Assembly (NCBI GenBank): GCA_964454685.1
Contig: CAYVTZ010000003.1
Span: 66,975 to 130,974 of the forward strand
Direction: 5' to 3'
Length of the DNA stretch: 64,000 nt
Source of the DNA: CAYVTZ01 sp964454685
GTDB taxonomy: Bacteria; Bacillota; Clostridia; Christensenellales; Christensenellaceae
This document shows positions 1 through 8,255 of this stretch, one piece after another. Each line of letters opens with the position of its first letter. The first letter of the stretch is position 1. The notes beneath the pieces were generated by a model. It did not search any database, had not been told where the DNA came from, and saw nothing but the letters and a program-made list of their open reading frames with translations. The position numbers and the translations under genes are program-made.

Positions 1-1
1 C

Positions 2-1132
2 ATTTTAGCGCTTTGCGCCACTTCAGAGGGCTTTGAAGCCGTTTTGTCGCTGTACCCTCTTGTTGTGCTCGCGCCGCTTTATCTCGTCTTTTGGTTTGTT
101 TCCGTGCACAAAGGGCTGAAATTGCTGTTCACATTGCTCACTGCTTCTGTGCTGATGATGCTGCCGATGCTGCTTGGCGTCGTCTCCGCAGAATTTCTGG
201 ATAATGAATTGCTGATGACCATTGTCGCACTGCTGTCACTTGCCGCAATCCTCGTACTGCTCATTCGATATTTCCGACCGCCATTTCTGTATATTCTGCA
301 AGCCGTGGACTCCAAAGCTTATTGGCTATCCATCTGTACGATCCCTCTTTTTTATAACGCCGCGCTTTATGTCATCGGTTTGTATAATATGAAAGCTGAA
401 ACCTCAGTTCCGGTTCTATTTCAGTTGTTTCTAATGCTGTTGACCCTCGCAGCTTATCTTCTCATTATGCTGACTTTTACGCAAATACGCCGCCGAAGCG
501 AATCCGAGCGTGAACGCGACATCACGCGTCTGCAAATCCACGCGGCGCAGGAAAACATTCAGCAAATGCAGACGGCACAAAAGCAGGCGGCAATCTATCG
601 TCACGATTTCAAACACCATATTCAAGTGCTCCACGGGTATCTGCGTCAGAAAGAATACGATCAGCTTGATCATTATTTAAGCCGGATTTGCAGCGAGTTA
701 GACGCAGCAGTCTTAACGCGATATTGTAAAAATTCCACCGTCAATCTTGTGCTCTCTGCCTATGCGGAAAAGTTTGCGGAACTTGGCGCAACCTTTGACG
801 TTGCAGCAGATATTCCGGATCATCTGCATGTTGAGGAGCAGGACTTGTGCGTGGTGCTGTCCAACGCGCTTGCAAACGCTCTTCACGCCGCGCAAAAGAT
901 AGGCGGTAAAGCAGCGGTCTCCCTCACCTGCAAAGTCAAAAACAATCGACTCGCCATCAGTGTGGAAAACCCGTATCAGGGTGTCGTTCTCTTTCGGGAC
1001 GGCTTGCCCGTCAGCAGCGAATCCGGGCATGGCTATGGCACGCAAAGCATTGCCGCCATTGCACAAAAATACAGCGGCGTTTACACCTTCACCGCGCAGC
1101 CTAACGTGTTCACCTTCAAAATTGTTTTGTAG
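2..1132 (+). CDS. Sensor histidine kinase, GHKL/AgrC type (5' end cut by window)
   Basis: Membrane sensor of a two-component system. The reading frame is open to the left edge of the window with no stop, so the true start lies outside; a TTG at 44 is an in-frame but unconvincing start. The visible N-terminal part has four or five hydrophobic segments. A coiled-coil linker follows, then the phosphoacceptor box RHDFKHH (His codon 602-604). The C-terminal GHKL ATPase shows an N-box (LSNALANALHAA) and a G-box with GHGYGTQSI. These fit the AgrC/CitA-like kinases that pair with LytTR regulators. The partner regulator is convergent and ends 22 bases away, an unusual arrangement because such pairs are normally co-directional. 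The signal is unknown. Confidence 0.9.
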   Translation: MLALCATSEGFEAVLSLYPLVVLAPLYLVFWFVSVHKGLKLLFTLLTASVLMMLPMLLGVVSAEFLDNELLMTIVALLSLAAILVLLIRYFRPPFLYILQAVDSKAYWLSICTIPLFYNAALYVIGLYNMKAETSVPVLFQLFLMLLTLAAYLLIMLTFTQIRRRSESERERDITRLQIHAAQENIQQMQTAQKQAAIYRHDFKHHIQVLHGYLRQKEYDQLDHYLSRICSELDAAVLTRYCKNSTVNLVLSAYAEKFAELGATFDVAADIPDHLHVEEQDLCVVLSNALANALHAAQKIGGKAAVSLTCKVKNNRLAISVENPYQGVVLFRDGLPVSSESGHGYGTQSIAAIAQKYSGVYTFTAQPNVFTFKIVL

Positions 1133-1154
1133 GGCAAAAGCATCGCAGTGCCAT

Positions 1155-1871
1155 TCATTCTGTATAATAATTGAGAAATTGTTCTTTAACTTTAGAAAGC
1201 AAAGCTTTGGGCAAGGGAATCGTCTGTCCATCCGTCATGCGGATTTCCTTTGCGCCCACCGTCTCGATATATTCCATGTTCACCAAATACGAGCGATGCG
1301 GCTTTAAAAACCGCGGTTCAGCCAGCAGCGTCTTTTCCACAGATCCAATGGTCCCTGTTGTTTTAAGCACCGACCCATCATTCAAGTAAAAATACAGCCT
1401 TTTTTGCATGACTTCCACATATCGGATCGATTCAAACAAAATTTTTGTCACACCGGATGCCCGTTGCAGCAGTATGGATTGCATAGACCTGCCTGATGCC
1501 AGACGCACCACCTCATTTAAAACTTGCAGGAACCGATCTTGCGTCACCGGCTTCAGTAAGTAATCGTGCGCCCTCACCTCGTATGATTCCAGCGCGAATT
1601 CCCTGCTTACCGTCAAAAAAACGATGATGGATGTGTCGCTCACCTGCCGCACTTCTTTCGCAGTCTCAATGCCATCCACTCCGGGCATGATCACATCAAA
1701 AAAAATAATATCAAAACTGCCGCCGCGCTCCACCGCCGCAATCAGCGCATCGCCGGAATCAAATGAAAAACACCTGATTTCACAGGCAGCGTTTGCCGCA
1801 TACGCGCGCACCCACTCCGCATACAGCCCCAAATCTTCTTTGTTGTCATCACAGATGGCTATTTTTAACAT
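1155..1871 (-). CDS. LytTR-family response regulator (AgrA/LytR type)
   Basis: A 238-residue transcription regulator. The receiver domain (about residues 1-120) has the acidic pocket CDDN (D8, D9), the phosphoacceptor D59 in FFDVIMPG and the conserved K in YLLKPV. The C-terminal LytTR DNA-binding domain (about 135-235) has the family pattern including RFLKPHRSYLVN. The start chosen is the ATG at 1871, preceded by AAGGAA; a longer frame to 1898 adds nine residues that do not fit the family. It has its own sigma-A-type promoter at 1938-1966. It most likely pairs with the convergent sensor kinase. No LytTR direct-repeat target could be assigned confidently. Confidence 0.93.
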   Translation of the reverse strand: MLKIAICDDNKEDLGLYAEWVRAYAANAACEIRCFSFDSGDALIAAVERGGSFDIIFFDVIMPGVDGIETAKEVRQVSDTSIIVFLTVSREFALESYEVRAHDYLLKPVTQDRFLQVLNEVVRLASGRSMQSILLQRASGVTKILFESIRYVEVMQKRLYFYLNDGSVLKTTGTIGSVEKTLLAEPRFLKPHRSYLVNMEYIETVGAKEIRMTDGQTIPLPKALLSKVKEQFLNYYTE

Positions 1872-1937
1872 AAATTCCTTTTTTGGCGTAATGCCCAAAA
1901 TGCCTGACGGCAGAATCGAAACGATTTTTACTCAGGT

Positions 1938-1966
1938 ATTATATCATGCTTGGACATGCACTTCAA
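1938..1966 (-). promoter_or_regulatory. Sigma-A promoter of the LytTR regulator
   Basis: Reading the minus strand: -35 TTGAAG, a 17-base spacer, -10 TATAAT, about 70 bases before the ATG. Five to six of six matches in each box make this a convincing housekeeping promoter. Confidence 0.7.
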
Positions 1967-2110
1967 ACAACATCCGCGCAAAAGCGCTATTTTTTCGCCT
2001 GCGCCTTCGTATTAAGGACGTTTTTCGGTCATTTCGCGCCACACCGTGCACAATGCAAAAAAACTATATTATACTCATCTCACATCAAACAAATGGAGGA
2101 GAAGATTTCT

Positions 2111-2473
2111 ATGAAAAAAGCAGTTTTAATCGCATTGTCCTTGCTTTTGTGCATCGCTCTAATCGCCTGTTCCGGCGGCGCAAAGTCCGACCTTGTCGGC
2201 ACATGGGTCATCGCCGTCGCAACGGATGAAAACGGCGCAGAAATCACAGACGAGGAATCCCTTGCCACGCTCGCACTGATCAAGTACGATCTGCAAAAGG
2301 ACGGCAAAATGATCATGACAATGGACGATGTTCAGGTAGAGGGCACGTGGTCACAGGACGGCAACAATATCACGTTCAGCGCAGGAGGTGTGATTGATAC
2401 CGTTGCCACACTGCAAGATGGTCAAATCGTCTTTGATATGGGCGGCGGCACCACAATTTTGAAAAAATCCTAA
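2111..2473 (+). CDS. Small secreted lipoprotein, lipocalin-like
   Basis: A 120-residue protein beginning with a lipoprotein signal peptide: a hydrophobic core followed by lipobox LIACS, giving Cys at residue 20. The mature part is a short all-beta-looking domain with the pattern LVGTW...DGKM...VEGTWSQDGNNITF, as in lipocalin-like DUF5640/DUF4923-type lipoproteins found in clostridia. The ATG at 2111 is preceded by GGAGGAGAAG; the longer frame from 1946 is noncoding leader. It probably stays anchored on the outer face of the membrane. Function is unknown. A separate downstream membrane-protein gene with its own ribosome binding site may be co-transcribed. Confidence 0.85.
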   Translation: MKKAVLIALSLLLCIALIACSGGAKSDLVGTWVIAVATDENGAEITDEESLATLALIKYDLQKDGKMIMTMDDVQVEGTWSQDGNNITFSAGGVIDTVATLQDGQIVFDMGGGTTILKKS

Positions 2474-2548
2474 TCCTTTTTTAATCGCCACGGGGCTGCA
2501 TTCCTCACACGCGCAGCCTCACACATCATAACATTCGGGAGGTATTTT

Positions 2549-2953
2549 ATGAAAAACACAGGGCTGTTAAAAGTCATCAGTATCATCTTCATGGTATTCG
2601 GCATCATCAGCATTATTTTCAGCGTCATCGCACTCATCGGCAGCGGGGCCGTCGCCGCGCTTCTGGGCGGGCTCGGCGCAATGCTGTTGGGCGCTTCCAT
2701 CCTCAGCATGGTATTGTCCATTGTAGAAGTGCTCGCAGGCAAAGAAGGTCTTGCCATTTGCAAAGGCGCCGGCAATCCGGCAAAAGCAAAGCTGTTCGCC
2801 ATGATCATTTTGGTGTTCGCCGCAGTCTCCGCGCTGCTCAACATCATCCCGATCGTCGCAACCGGCACCCCCGCAGGAATGTCCATCGTCACCTGCATCG
2901 TCAGCGTCATACTGCCGCTGCTGTACCTGATGGGGCTCAAGCAGGCAAATTAA
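2549..2953 (+). CDS. Small integral membrane protein (four TM segments)
   Basis: A 134-residue hydrophobic protein with four predicted membrane spans (roughly residues 6-28, 31-60, 80-103 and 108-130), rich in Gly and Ala in the second span. A short polar loop with KGAGNPAKAK separates the two halves. GGGAGG lies eight bases before the ATG. No enzymatic motif is visible; it resembles generic small membrane proteins of clostridia without assigned function. It is followed by a bidirectional terminator at 3015-3052. Confidence 0.75.
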   Translation: MKNTGLLKVISIIFMVFGIISIIFSVIALIGSGAVAALLGGLGAMLLGASILSMVLSIVEVLAGKEGLAICKGAGNPAKAKLFAMIILVFAAVSALLNIIPIVATGTPAGMSIVTCIVSVILPLLYLMGLKQAN

Positions 2954-3014
2954 CACGATTCAAAAATCAAGGCCACAGCATGGTTGGGTCTATATCTTTC
3001 TCTTAGGCGCAAGC

Positions 3015-3052
3015 AAAAGCCGATTCACAACGCAGAGGTGGAATCGGCTTTT
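3015..3052. terminator. Bidirectional rho-independent terminator
   Basis: Twelve-base perfect stem (AAAAGCCGATTC / GAATCGGCTTTT) with a 14-base loop, with T-rich ends on both strands. It lies between the convergent membrane-protein gene and the metallophosphoesterase gene and can serve both. Confidence 0.8.
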
Positions 3053-3058
3053 CTGTTG

Positions 3059-3913
3059 TCAATTCGGTTGCGGTGTCAACTCCACCACCACCAGTTCCGG
3101 TGGATTAAACACGCGTGGCGCAGGTGTGGTCTCCCGTGCAAGTCCGCGTCCTACAATCATACGCGTATCTTTTTGCGTATATGCGCCACCCGCAAATTTC
3201 GGAAAAAATCCTTGATCCGGCGCAAACAATCCATTGATAATGCCGGGAATGCGCCATTGTCCGCCATGCGCATGACCGGACAGCACCAAATCAAACCCAT
3301 ATTTTACATACAAATCGATCAATTCAGGCCGGTGCGACAGCAGCAGCGTAAAATATCCGTTGTCCCCCACATCCTTGAGCGCCTCCAACTGCCGTCCGGT
3401 ACCCACCCCGTCCGGCGTGCGCATCGCTACATCCGGATCGCTCACACCACAGATGTTGATGGTTTGCCCATTCAGCGTCACCGTATCACTTTGCCCTTCC
3501 AGCATCGTAACGCCATAGGAACGGAACATTTCCAAAATCTCTTCCACGTCCTCATCCCAATATTCATGGTTTCCCGTCACATAATAGCACGGGTAAGCCT
3601 CCGTGATACCTTGCAGCACCAGTTCGGTATTCTCGCGCGGCATATCCTCATCACACATGTCGCCGCCCATCAGAATCACGTCCGGCTGCTGCGCATGAAT
3701 CGCGTCAATCAACTCCTGCTGTCCCGTCCCATATGCACAAGAATGCAAATCACTTAAAAACACCGCGCGGATCGGTCTTTCGATCTTGTCAGACGCAATC
3801 GTGTAACGCCGCACTACCAGGTTTGCGTTGGTCGCAATCAAAATCAGAACCACAATCACTGCCGCTACGATGCCCCAAACCAAGATCCTTTTTTTTGTCT
3901 TTCCTGTCATCAT
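3059..3913 (-). CDS. Membrane-anchored calcineurin-like metallophosphoesterase
   Basis: A 284-residue phosphoesterase of the YkuE/YaeI type. An N-terminal transmembrane anchor (about residues 9-28) places the catalytic domain outside. All metal-binding motifs are present: FLSDLHS, MGGDMCD, VTGNHEYW, LLSHRPE and SGHAHGGQ. Family members hydrolyse phosphoesters, including lipid-linked ones (YaeI-type UDP-diacylglucosamine hydrolysis); the substrate here is not decidable. A TATAAT box at 3921-3926 sits only seven bases before the first ATG, so transcription may begin at or next to the start codon; no Shine-Dalgarno sequence is visible. Confidence 0.9.
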   Translation of the reverse strand: MMTGKTKKRILVWGIVAAVIVVLILIATNANLVVRRYTIASDKIERPIRAVFLSDLHSCAYGTGQQELIDAIHAQQPDVILMGGDMCDEDMPRENTELVLQGITEAYPCYYVTGNHEYWDEDVEEILEMFRSYGVTMLEGQSDTVTLNGQTINICGVSDPDVAMRTPDGVGTGRQLEALKDVGDNGYFTLLLSHRPELIDLYVKYGFDLVLSGHAHGGQWRIPGIINGLFAPDQGFFPKFAGGAYTQKDTRMIVGRGLARETTPAPRVFNPPELVVVELTPQPN

Positions 3914-3997
3914 GCGTTCTATTATAATGTCATAAGGCTCATTTCAAAATACTTTGGGAGCATTGTTTTAAAAAAGTTCAAGGTTGTGCCATACATC

Positions 3998-4843
3998 TTA
4001 GGTTTCTTCTCCCGCCATCCGTTTGATGCAAGCCCGCGCCGCTGAAATCGTACCCGCCGTCTCATCCGCCGGCATCTGATCTTTGTGCCTCAAAATCTGC
4101 ATCAGATGCGTGATGCGCGGCAGCCGCAGGGAGTGCTCCCGCAGCGTTTGCGCGTTGGAAAAAATCTGCTCCGGCGTACCCTGCGCCAGCACCTTGCCAT
4201 GATCCAGCACATAAGCGTAGTCACAGTAAAGCGGCACCATGTCAATATCATGCGTTGCAATCACGATGGAAATGTTGCTCTGCTCTTTGATGGTTACCAA
4301 CAGGTGCAAAATCTCGCTCACCCCCGCAGGATCCAGTCCTGCCGTCGGCTCGTCCAATATGATGACCTCCGGCCGCATCACCAGCACTCCTGCTATCGCT
4401 ACGCGTTTTTTCTGCCCAAAACTCAAGGCGTGCGTGGGCTTATCCACATACGCCCCGATGCCCGTCTGCTCAATCGCCTCGGCAACGCGCGAGCGCGCTT
4501 CCTCCTCCGGCAATCCCAAATTCACAGCGCCAAAGGAGATATCCTTACGCACACTGGAAGAAAACAGCTGGTCATTGGGGTCTTGGAACACGATCCCCAC
4601 ACGCTCACGCATCTTGGCAATGGATTTTTTGTCATAGCAAACTTGTTCTCCATTGAAATACACCTCGCCGCTCTTCGGGGTCAATACGCCGTTCAAGTTC
4701 AAAAAAAGAGTGGATTTCCCCGCGCCGTTCCCGCCAAGAATACCGGTGAACGTTCCCCGCTCGATGCGCAAATTCACATGGTCCAGTGCCGCCGTGCCAT
4801 CCTGGTAGGTGTAGCACAAATCCTTTGTCTCAATGATGTTCAA
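3998..4843 (-). CDS. cbiO: Cobalt ECF transporter ATPase CbiO
   Basis: A 281-residue ABC ATPase that energises cobalt uptake by the CbiMNQO energy-coupling transporter at the inner membrane face. Visible motifs are Walker A GGNGAGKST, Q-loop FQDPNDQLF, signature LSFGQKKRVAIA, Walker B VIILDEPTAGLDP and the switch His in ATHDID. The start chosen is the TTG at 4843, which overlaps the cbiQ stop codon and is preceded by AGGGGG; longer starts lack support. Last gene of the cbiMNQO operon, under control of the upstream cobalamin riboswitch. Confidence 0.93.
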   Translation of the reverse strand: MNIIETKDLCYTYQDGTAALDHVNLRIERGTFTGILGGNGAGKSTLFLNLNGVLTPKSGEVYFNGEQVCYDKKSIAKMRERVGIVFQDPNDQLFSSSVRKDISFGAVNLGLPEEEARSRVAEAIEQTGIGAYVDKPTHALSFGQKKRVAIAGVLVMRPEVIILDEPTAGLDPAGVSEILHLLVTIKEQSNISIVIATHDIDMVPLYCDYAYVLDHGKVLAQGTPEQIFSNAQTLREHSLRLPRITHLMQILRHKDQMPADETAGTISAARACIKRMAGEET

Positions 4844-5631
4844 GCCAATCCCCCTGTCCATGCCGCACTCGCAATCCCCAGCACAATCAACGCGCCACCC
4901 AGCAGCGCCGCGTATAAGTACCACGCGCGGTTGCTGTCATATTCCTCCGCCACCAGCTCCAGATTCCCTTGAAACCCGCGAGATTCCAGCGCTGCAAACA
5001 TACGGTCGCACCGCTGATAGGTGCGTAAAAACAGCATCCCCACCATACTGCCCAGCGATTGCAAAGAGTTCTTAAATCCACGATATCCCAATCGGGATTC
5101 CTGCGCGGTTTTCATGCGCATCGCCTCATCCCACAGCACAAAGATATAGCGGTAAATCAGCTCCATCAACGAGACCACCACATCCAGCTTCTTACATTTC
5201 CCCAGCTGTGAAAACAAATCCGTCATGGGCGTGTTAAAGGACAAAAAGAAGGTGCAACTCACCGCCGCCAGCGATTTTAAGATCAGATTGCCACCCCGCA
5301 TCAGCGAAGCCGTATCAATCCCGTACAAAGAATCCCCGATGCGCCCGCCAATCAGCAGTTGTGTTCCCGGCGGATGTTGCGTCACTAAAATGGTCAATGT
5401 GCCCAACAGCAAAAAGGTTAGCGGAATCATCAAAAATTTGATATATCGCCGCAATCCAATCTGCGTAAAGCGCAGCGTAAGTGCGCCCATCAGGATCAGC
5501 ACCGCCGCGCTCACCAATATGGAATCCATCGCAATACAAATCACCAGCGGCAGGATTGCAAACAGCAGCTTTGCCTTGGGATCATATTGTTTAATGGTGG
5601 ACGCATACGCATACTGGTCTAAAAAAGTCAT
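4840..5631 (-). CDS. cbiQ: Cobalt ECF transporter T component CbiQ
   Basis: A 263-residue transmembrane coupling protein linking CbiO ATPases to the substrate-binding CbiM/CbiN. It has four to six membrane segments and the two T-component coupling motifs of the Ala-Arg-Gly type (AQESRLGYRG near residue 170 and FAALESRGFQG near 210). The ATG at 5631 overlaps the cbiN stop by four bases (ATGA), so translational coupling is likely. Confidence 0.93.
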   Translation of the reverse strand: MTFLDQYAYASTIKQYDPKAKLLFAILPLVICIAMDSILVSAAVLILMGALTLRFTQIGLRRYIKFLMIPLTFLLLGTLTILVTQHPPGTQLLIGGRIGDSLYGIDTASLMRGGNLILKSLAAVSCTFFLSFNTPMTDLFSQLGKCKKLDVVVSLMELIYRYIFVLWDEAMRMKTAQESRLGYRGFKNSLQSLGSMVGMLFLRTYQRCDRMFAALESRGFQGNLELVAEEYDSNRAWYLYAALLGGALIVLGIASAAWTGGLA

Positions 5632-5918
5632 TTTCCCGCATCCTCTTTTTTCTTGGCTGTGATGCGCCCCAATATGAAGCACACAATGCCGGACCCCACC
5701 GCCGCCTGCAACGCAAACAGCATGGATTCAATTTCACCGCTTGCCGGCTCGGAAATAGGCTGCGCCCACGGCTCATAGTCCGGCGCAATCTGTGTGATCG
5801 CCTCCTCTGCCAGTCCGTCCGCACCTGCAAATTCCGCATCTCGCAGCACAATCAGCGGAATCACCAAAATCGCTGCGATCGCCAGCACAAGAATCAGATT
5901 CTTCACCCATAATTTCAT
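5628..5918 (-). CDS. cbiN: Cobalt transport protein CbiN
   Basis: A 96-residue protein with an N-terminal and a C-terminal membrane helix separated by an extracytoplasmic loop containing the conserved FAGADGLAEEAI segment of CbiN. It assists metal loading into CbiM. The ATG at 5918 is used; an adjacent in-frame GTG is less likely. Coupled to cbiQ by an ATGA overlap and separated from cbiM by 13 bases. Confidence 0.93.
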   Translation of the reverse strand: MKLWVKNLILVLAIAAILVIPLIVLRDAEFAGADGLAEEAITQIAPDYEPWAQPISEPASGEIESMLFALQAAVGSGIVCFILGRITAKKKEDAGK

Positions 5919-5931
5919 CACGCATACCCCC

Positions 5932-6687
5932 TCAAATCACGGCAAGCTGCTGCAATTCGTTCGAGCTGTATTTTTTCAATACATTAAACACCAACACCGT
6001 CAACAGCCCTTCACAAATCGACAGCGGCACCTGCGTCAAAGCAAAAATCGCCATAAATTTTGCCATAGAGCCCGCAATGCCCCCCACAGGGTCAGGGAAC
6101 GCAAATCCCAGTTGCACCGCCGTCACGACGTACGTTGCCAAAGCGCCAAGGCACGACCCTAAAAACACGGCAAGCGTGCTGTTTCCGCCCAGCTTTTTGG
6201 TCAGCTTAAACAGCCCATACGCAACAAACGGCCCCACAATCGCCATAGAAAAGGTGTTTGCACCCAGCGTCGTAAGACCGCCATGCGCCAGCAGCAGCGC
6301 CTGAAACAACAGTATGATAATGCCAATCAGCGACATCGCCGTCGGTCCGAATAAAATCGCGCCCAGTCCCACACCCGTCGGGTGGGAGCAGCTTCCTGTC
6401 ACCGAAGGCAGCTTGAGTGCAGATAATACAAATGCAAACGCGCCGCACAACGCCAGCAGCGCCAGATTTTTAGAATTGGCCTTCACTTTCTTACGGATGG
6501 AAAAAAAACCCATCACCGCAAACGGAATGCACATCGCCCCCCACGCAATGCACCATTGCACGGGTAAATACCCCTCCATGATGTGCATGGCGTTTCCGCG
6601 CGCCATCGGCACAACCATCACCGCTACCAACGCAATCGCCACCGCAACAGAAATTTTCTCCAAACGGGACCATCTTGCTTCTGTCAT
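5932..6687 (-). CDS. cbiM: Cobalt ECF transporter substrate-capture component CbiM
   Basis: A 251-residue membrane protein that binds Co2+. Residues 1-33 look like a cleavable signal ending ARGNA, after which MHIMEGYLP begins; in characterised CbiM proteins the mature N-terminus with its second-position His forms the metal site, so this spacing supports processing. Further conserved stretches are SCSHPTGVGLGAILFGP and LLAHGGLTTLGAN. The ATG has an AGGAGG site eight bases upstream. First gene of the operon, 36 bases downstream of a terminator-like hairpin and a cobalamin aptamer. Confidence 0.95.
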   Translation of the reverse strand: MTEARWSRLEKISVAVAIALVAVMVVPMARGNAMHIMEGYLPVQWCIAWGAMCIPFAVMGFFSIRKKVKANSKNLALLALCGAFAFVLSALKLPSVTGSCSHPTGVGLGAILFGPTAMSLIGIIILLFQALLLAHGGLTTLGANTFSMAIVGPFVAYGLFKLTKKLGGNSTLAVFLGSCLGALATYVVTAVQLGFAFPDPVGGIAGSMAKFMAIFALTQVPLSICEGLLTVLVFNVLKKYSSNELQQLAVI

Positions 6688-6723
6688 TCTTCTTTCCTCC
6701 TAAACATTGTGTTCGCCAGACGC

Positions 6724-6765
6724 AAAAAAGCACAGCCATAAAACAAAATAAGCGTTCAATGCTGT
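6724..6765 (-). terminator. Riboswitch-associated terminator before cbiM
   Basis: On the minus strand ACAGCAT and ATGGCTGT form a stem (one bulged G) around a 19-base loop, followed by GCTTTTTT. It lies between the cobalamin aptamer and the cbiM ribosome binding site, as expected of a transcription-attenuating expression platform. Confidence 0.55.
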
Positions 6766-6833
6766 ACTTCAAACAAACCGCGCACCCCGTCCTTGCAGAA
6801 TCACGATCATCCGCATTTTGGCAGATGCGGACT

Positions 6834-7007
6834 ATATTGGCAGGTCTTCCGGCTTGGGTCTCATCGTTTGCTTTCGCCTTCCCAGGCTTGCGCCCAGTGA
6901 CATAATTGAAAGCATCCTCTCCCCTTACGGCAACAGGACTGCTCAGGTTTTGCACCTGATTCCCTATTATTGCTTACGCCTGCAAAAAAGCAGACTGCAA
7001 CCAATAT
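6834..7007 (-). promoter_or_regulatory. Cobalamin riboswitch (AdoCbl type) of cbiMNQO
   Basis: On the minus strand the B12 box AGCCGGAAGACCTGCC is at 6839-6854. The 5' core contains AATAGGGAATCAGGTG followed by AAAACCTGAGCAG, and the middle has GTCACTGGGC. Terminal sequences ATATTGG (7001-7007) and CCAATAT (6834-6840) form the closing P1 stem. This matches the classical long cobalamin aptamer and predicts repression of cobalt uptake by adenosylcobalamin. Confidence 0.93.
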
Positions 7008-7029
7008 TCAATGATTTAGTTGTAACGTT

Positions 7030-7038
7030 ATTGTAACA
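7030..7038 (-). promoter_or_regulatory. Putative extended -10 promoter for cbiMNQO
   Basis: TGTTACAAT (TG-N-TACAAT) lies about 25 bases upstream of the aptamer P1 stem, which fits transcription starting just before the riboswitch. No good -35 hexamer is visible at the right spacing. Confidence 0.35.
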
Positions 7039-7113
7039 TGCCCCCCACAATTTCGATTGTACAATTCTCTTCTCGCATGGTACAATTATACTTTTTTTGG
7101 TACGATTTTATTT

Positions 7114-7740
7114 TTATTTCATCCCGTATAAAATTGCATTGCAAATCGCCGCAGCCACATTGCTGCCGCCCTTTCGACCTCGCGCAATGATGTACGGCAC
7201 CTGCGCATCTTGTAAAATTAGCTCCTTGGACTCCACCACATTCACAAATCCCACCGGCACCCCGATAATCATTTCCGGCTTCCACGCACCCTGCTGCATC
7301 AGCTCGTGCAGACGAATTAATGCCGTGGGCGCGTTTCCGATTGCAAAAATCAGCGGGACATCCAGCATCGCCGCCTTGTCCATGCTCGCCACCGCGCGTG
7401 TGGTTCCCTTTTCTTTTGCTTGCAGCGCCACATCTTCATCCGCCATAAAGCAGAACACCTCGCCGCCCAGCTCCGCCAATTTGGTTTTGTTGATGCCCGC
7501 CTTAGCCATCTGCGTATCCGTCACAATGCAAGCACCCTTGCGCAATGCCTCTTGCGCGCGCGCCACCGCCCCTTGCGAAAACGTCAGATTTTCAACATAA
7601 TCGAAATCCGCCGAGGTATGGATCACTCGCTTGATGACCGCTTCATTCTCCGGTTCCAGCACCCGATCTCCCAATTCCTGCGTGATAATCTCAAAACTGC
7701 GTTGCTCAATTTCCTGTGGCAAAACCTTTTCTATCTTCAT
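7114..7740 (-). CDS. cbiC: Cobalt-precorrin-8 methylmutase CbiC
   Basis: A 208-residue enzyme that moves the C11 methyl to C12, giving cobyrinate. The catalytic His is in VIHTSADFDY near residue 40; the C-terminal RGRKGGSNVAAAICNA block is typical of CbiC/CobH. Starts by ATGA overlap with the upstream adenosyltransferase gene. Last gene of the long corrin operon; the 75 bases after it hold AT-rich sequence with two TTGTAC-like repeats but no clear terminator hairpin. Confidence 0.95.
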   Translation of the reverse strand: MKIEKVLPQEIEQRSFEIITQELGDRVLEPENEAVIKRVIHTSADFDYVENLTFSQGAVARAQEALRKGACIVTDTQMAKAGINKTKLAELGGEVFCFMADEDVALQAKEKGTTRAVASMDKAAMLDVPLIFAIGNAPTALIRLHELMQQGAWKPEMIIGVPVGFVNVVESKELILQDAQVPYIIARGRKGGSNVAAAICNAILYGMK

Positions 7741-8255
7741 TTTTCAATTCCCTCTCTCGCCGTAATCCCCTTGTCATAGGGATGCCGGACGCTCTGTATT
7801 TGCGAAATGTAATCCGCGTGTTCCATCAATGTCTCTGACGGATACCGCCCCGTCAGCACAACTTCCAGATGCTTGGGCTTGCGCTCTAAAAACGAGCAAA
7901 GCTCCCCTTCCTCCAAAAATCCAACGCTGCATGCTCCGATCGCCTCATCCAGCACCAGCATATCATATTCTTGCGCCTGCCCCACCGCCGTGTGAAAACA
8001 TTTGCGCTGCAACTCTTTTGCGCTCTGCTTCTGCTTGTCGTCCATTGCGCGCACAAAGCAATTCACGCCTTCGCCATGCAGCAGCGTAACCTGCTCCAGC
8101 CGCTGCAACGATGCCAGCTCGCTGGAAGTGCCACTCTTTAAAAATTGCAAAAACAACACACGCATGCCGTGTCCTGCCGCGCGCACTGCCAGCCCTACCG
8201 CCGCCGTGGTCTTCCCCTTGCCTTCCCCGCAGTAGATGTGCACCAGCCCGCTCAT
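7737..8255 (-). CDS. cobA: Cob(I)yrinic acid a,c-diamide adenosyltransferase (CobA/BtuR type)
   Basis: A 172-residue ATP:corrinoid adenosyltransferase that adds the upper adenosyl ligand. The P-loop GEGKGKTTAAVG is at residues 9-20 and the Walker B-like VLDEAIG near 95. The ATG at 8255 overlaps the cbiP stop by four bases (ATGA); the longer frame upstream is only the shadow of cbiP. Downstream it overlaps cbiC in the same way, so the three genes are tightly coupled. Do not confuse with the SUMT also called CobA farther upstream in the operon. Confidence 0.94.
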   Translation of the reverse strand: MSGLVHIYCGEGKGKTTAAVGLAVRAAGHGMRVLFLQFLKSGTSSELASLQRLEQVTLLHGEGVNCFVRAMDDKQKQSAKELQRKCFHTAVGQAQEYDMLVLDEAIGACSVGFLEEGELCSFLERKPKHLEVVLTGRYPSETLMEHADYISQIQSVRHPYDKGITAREGIEK

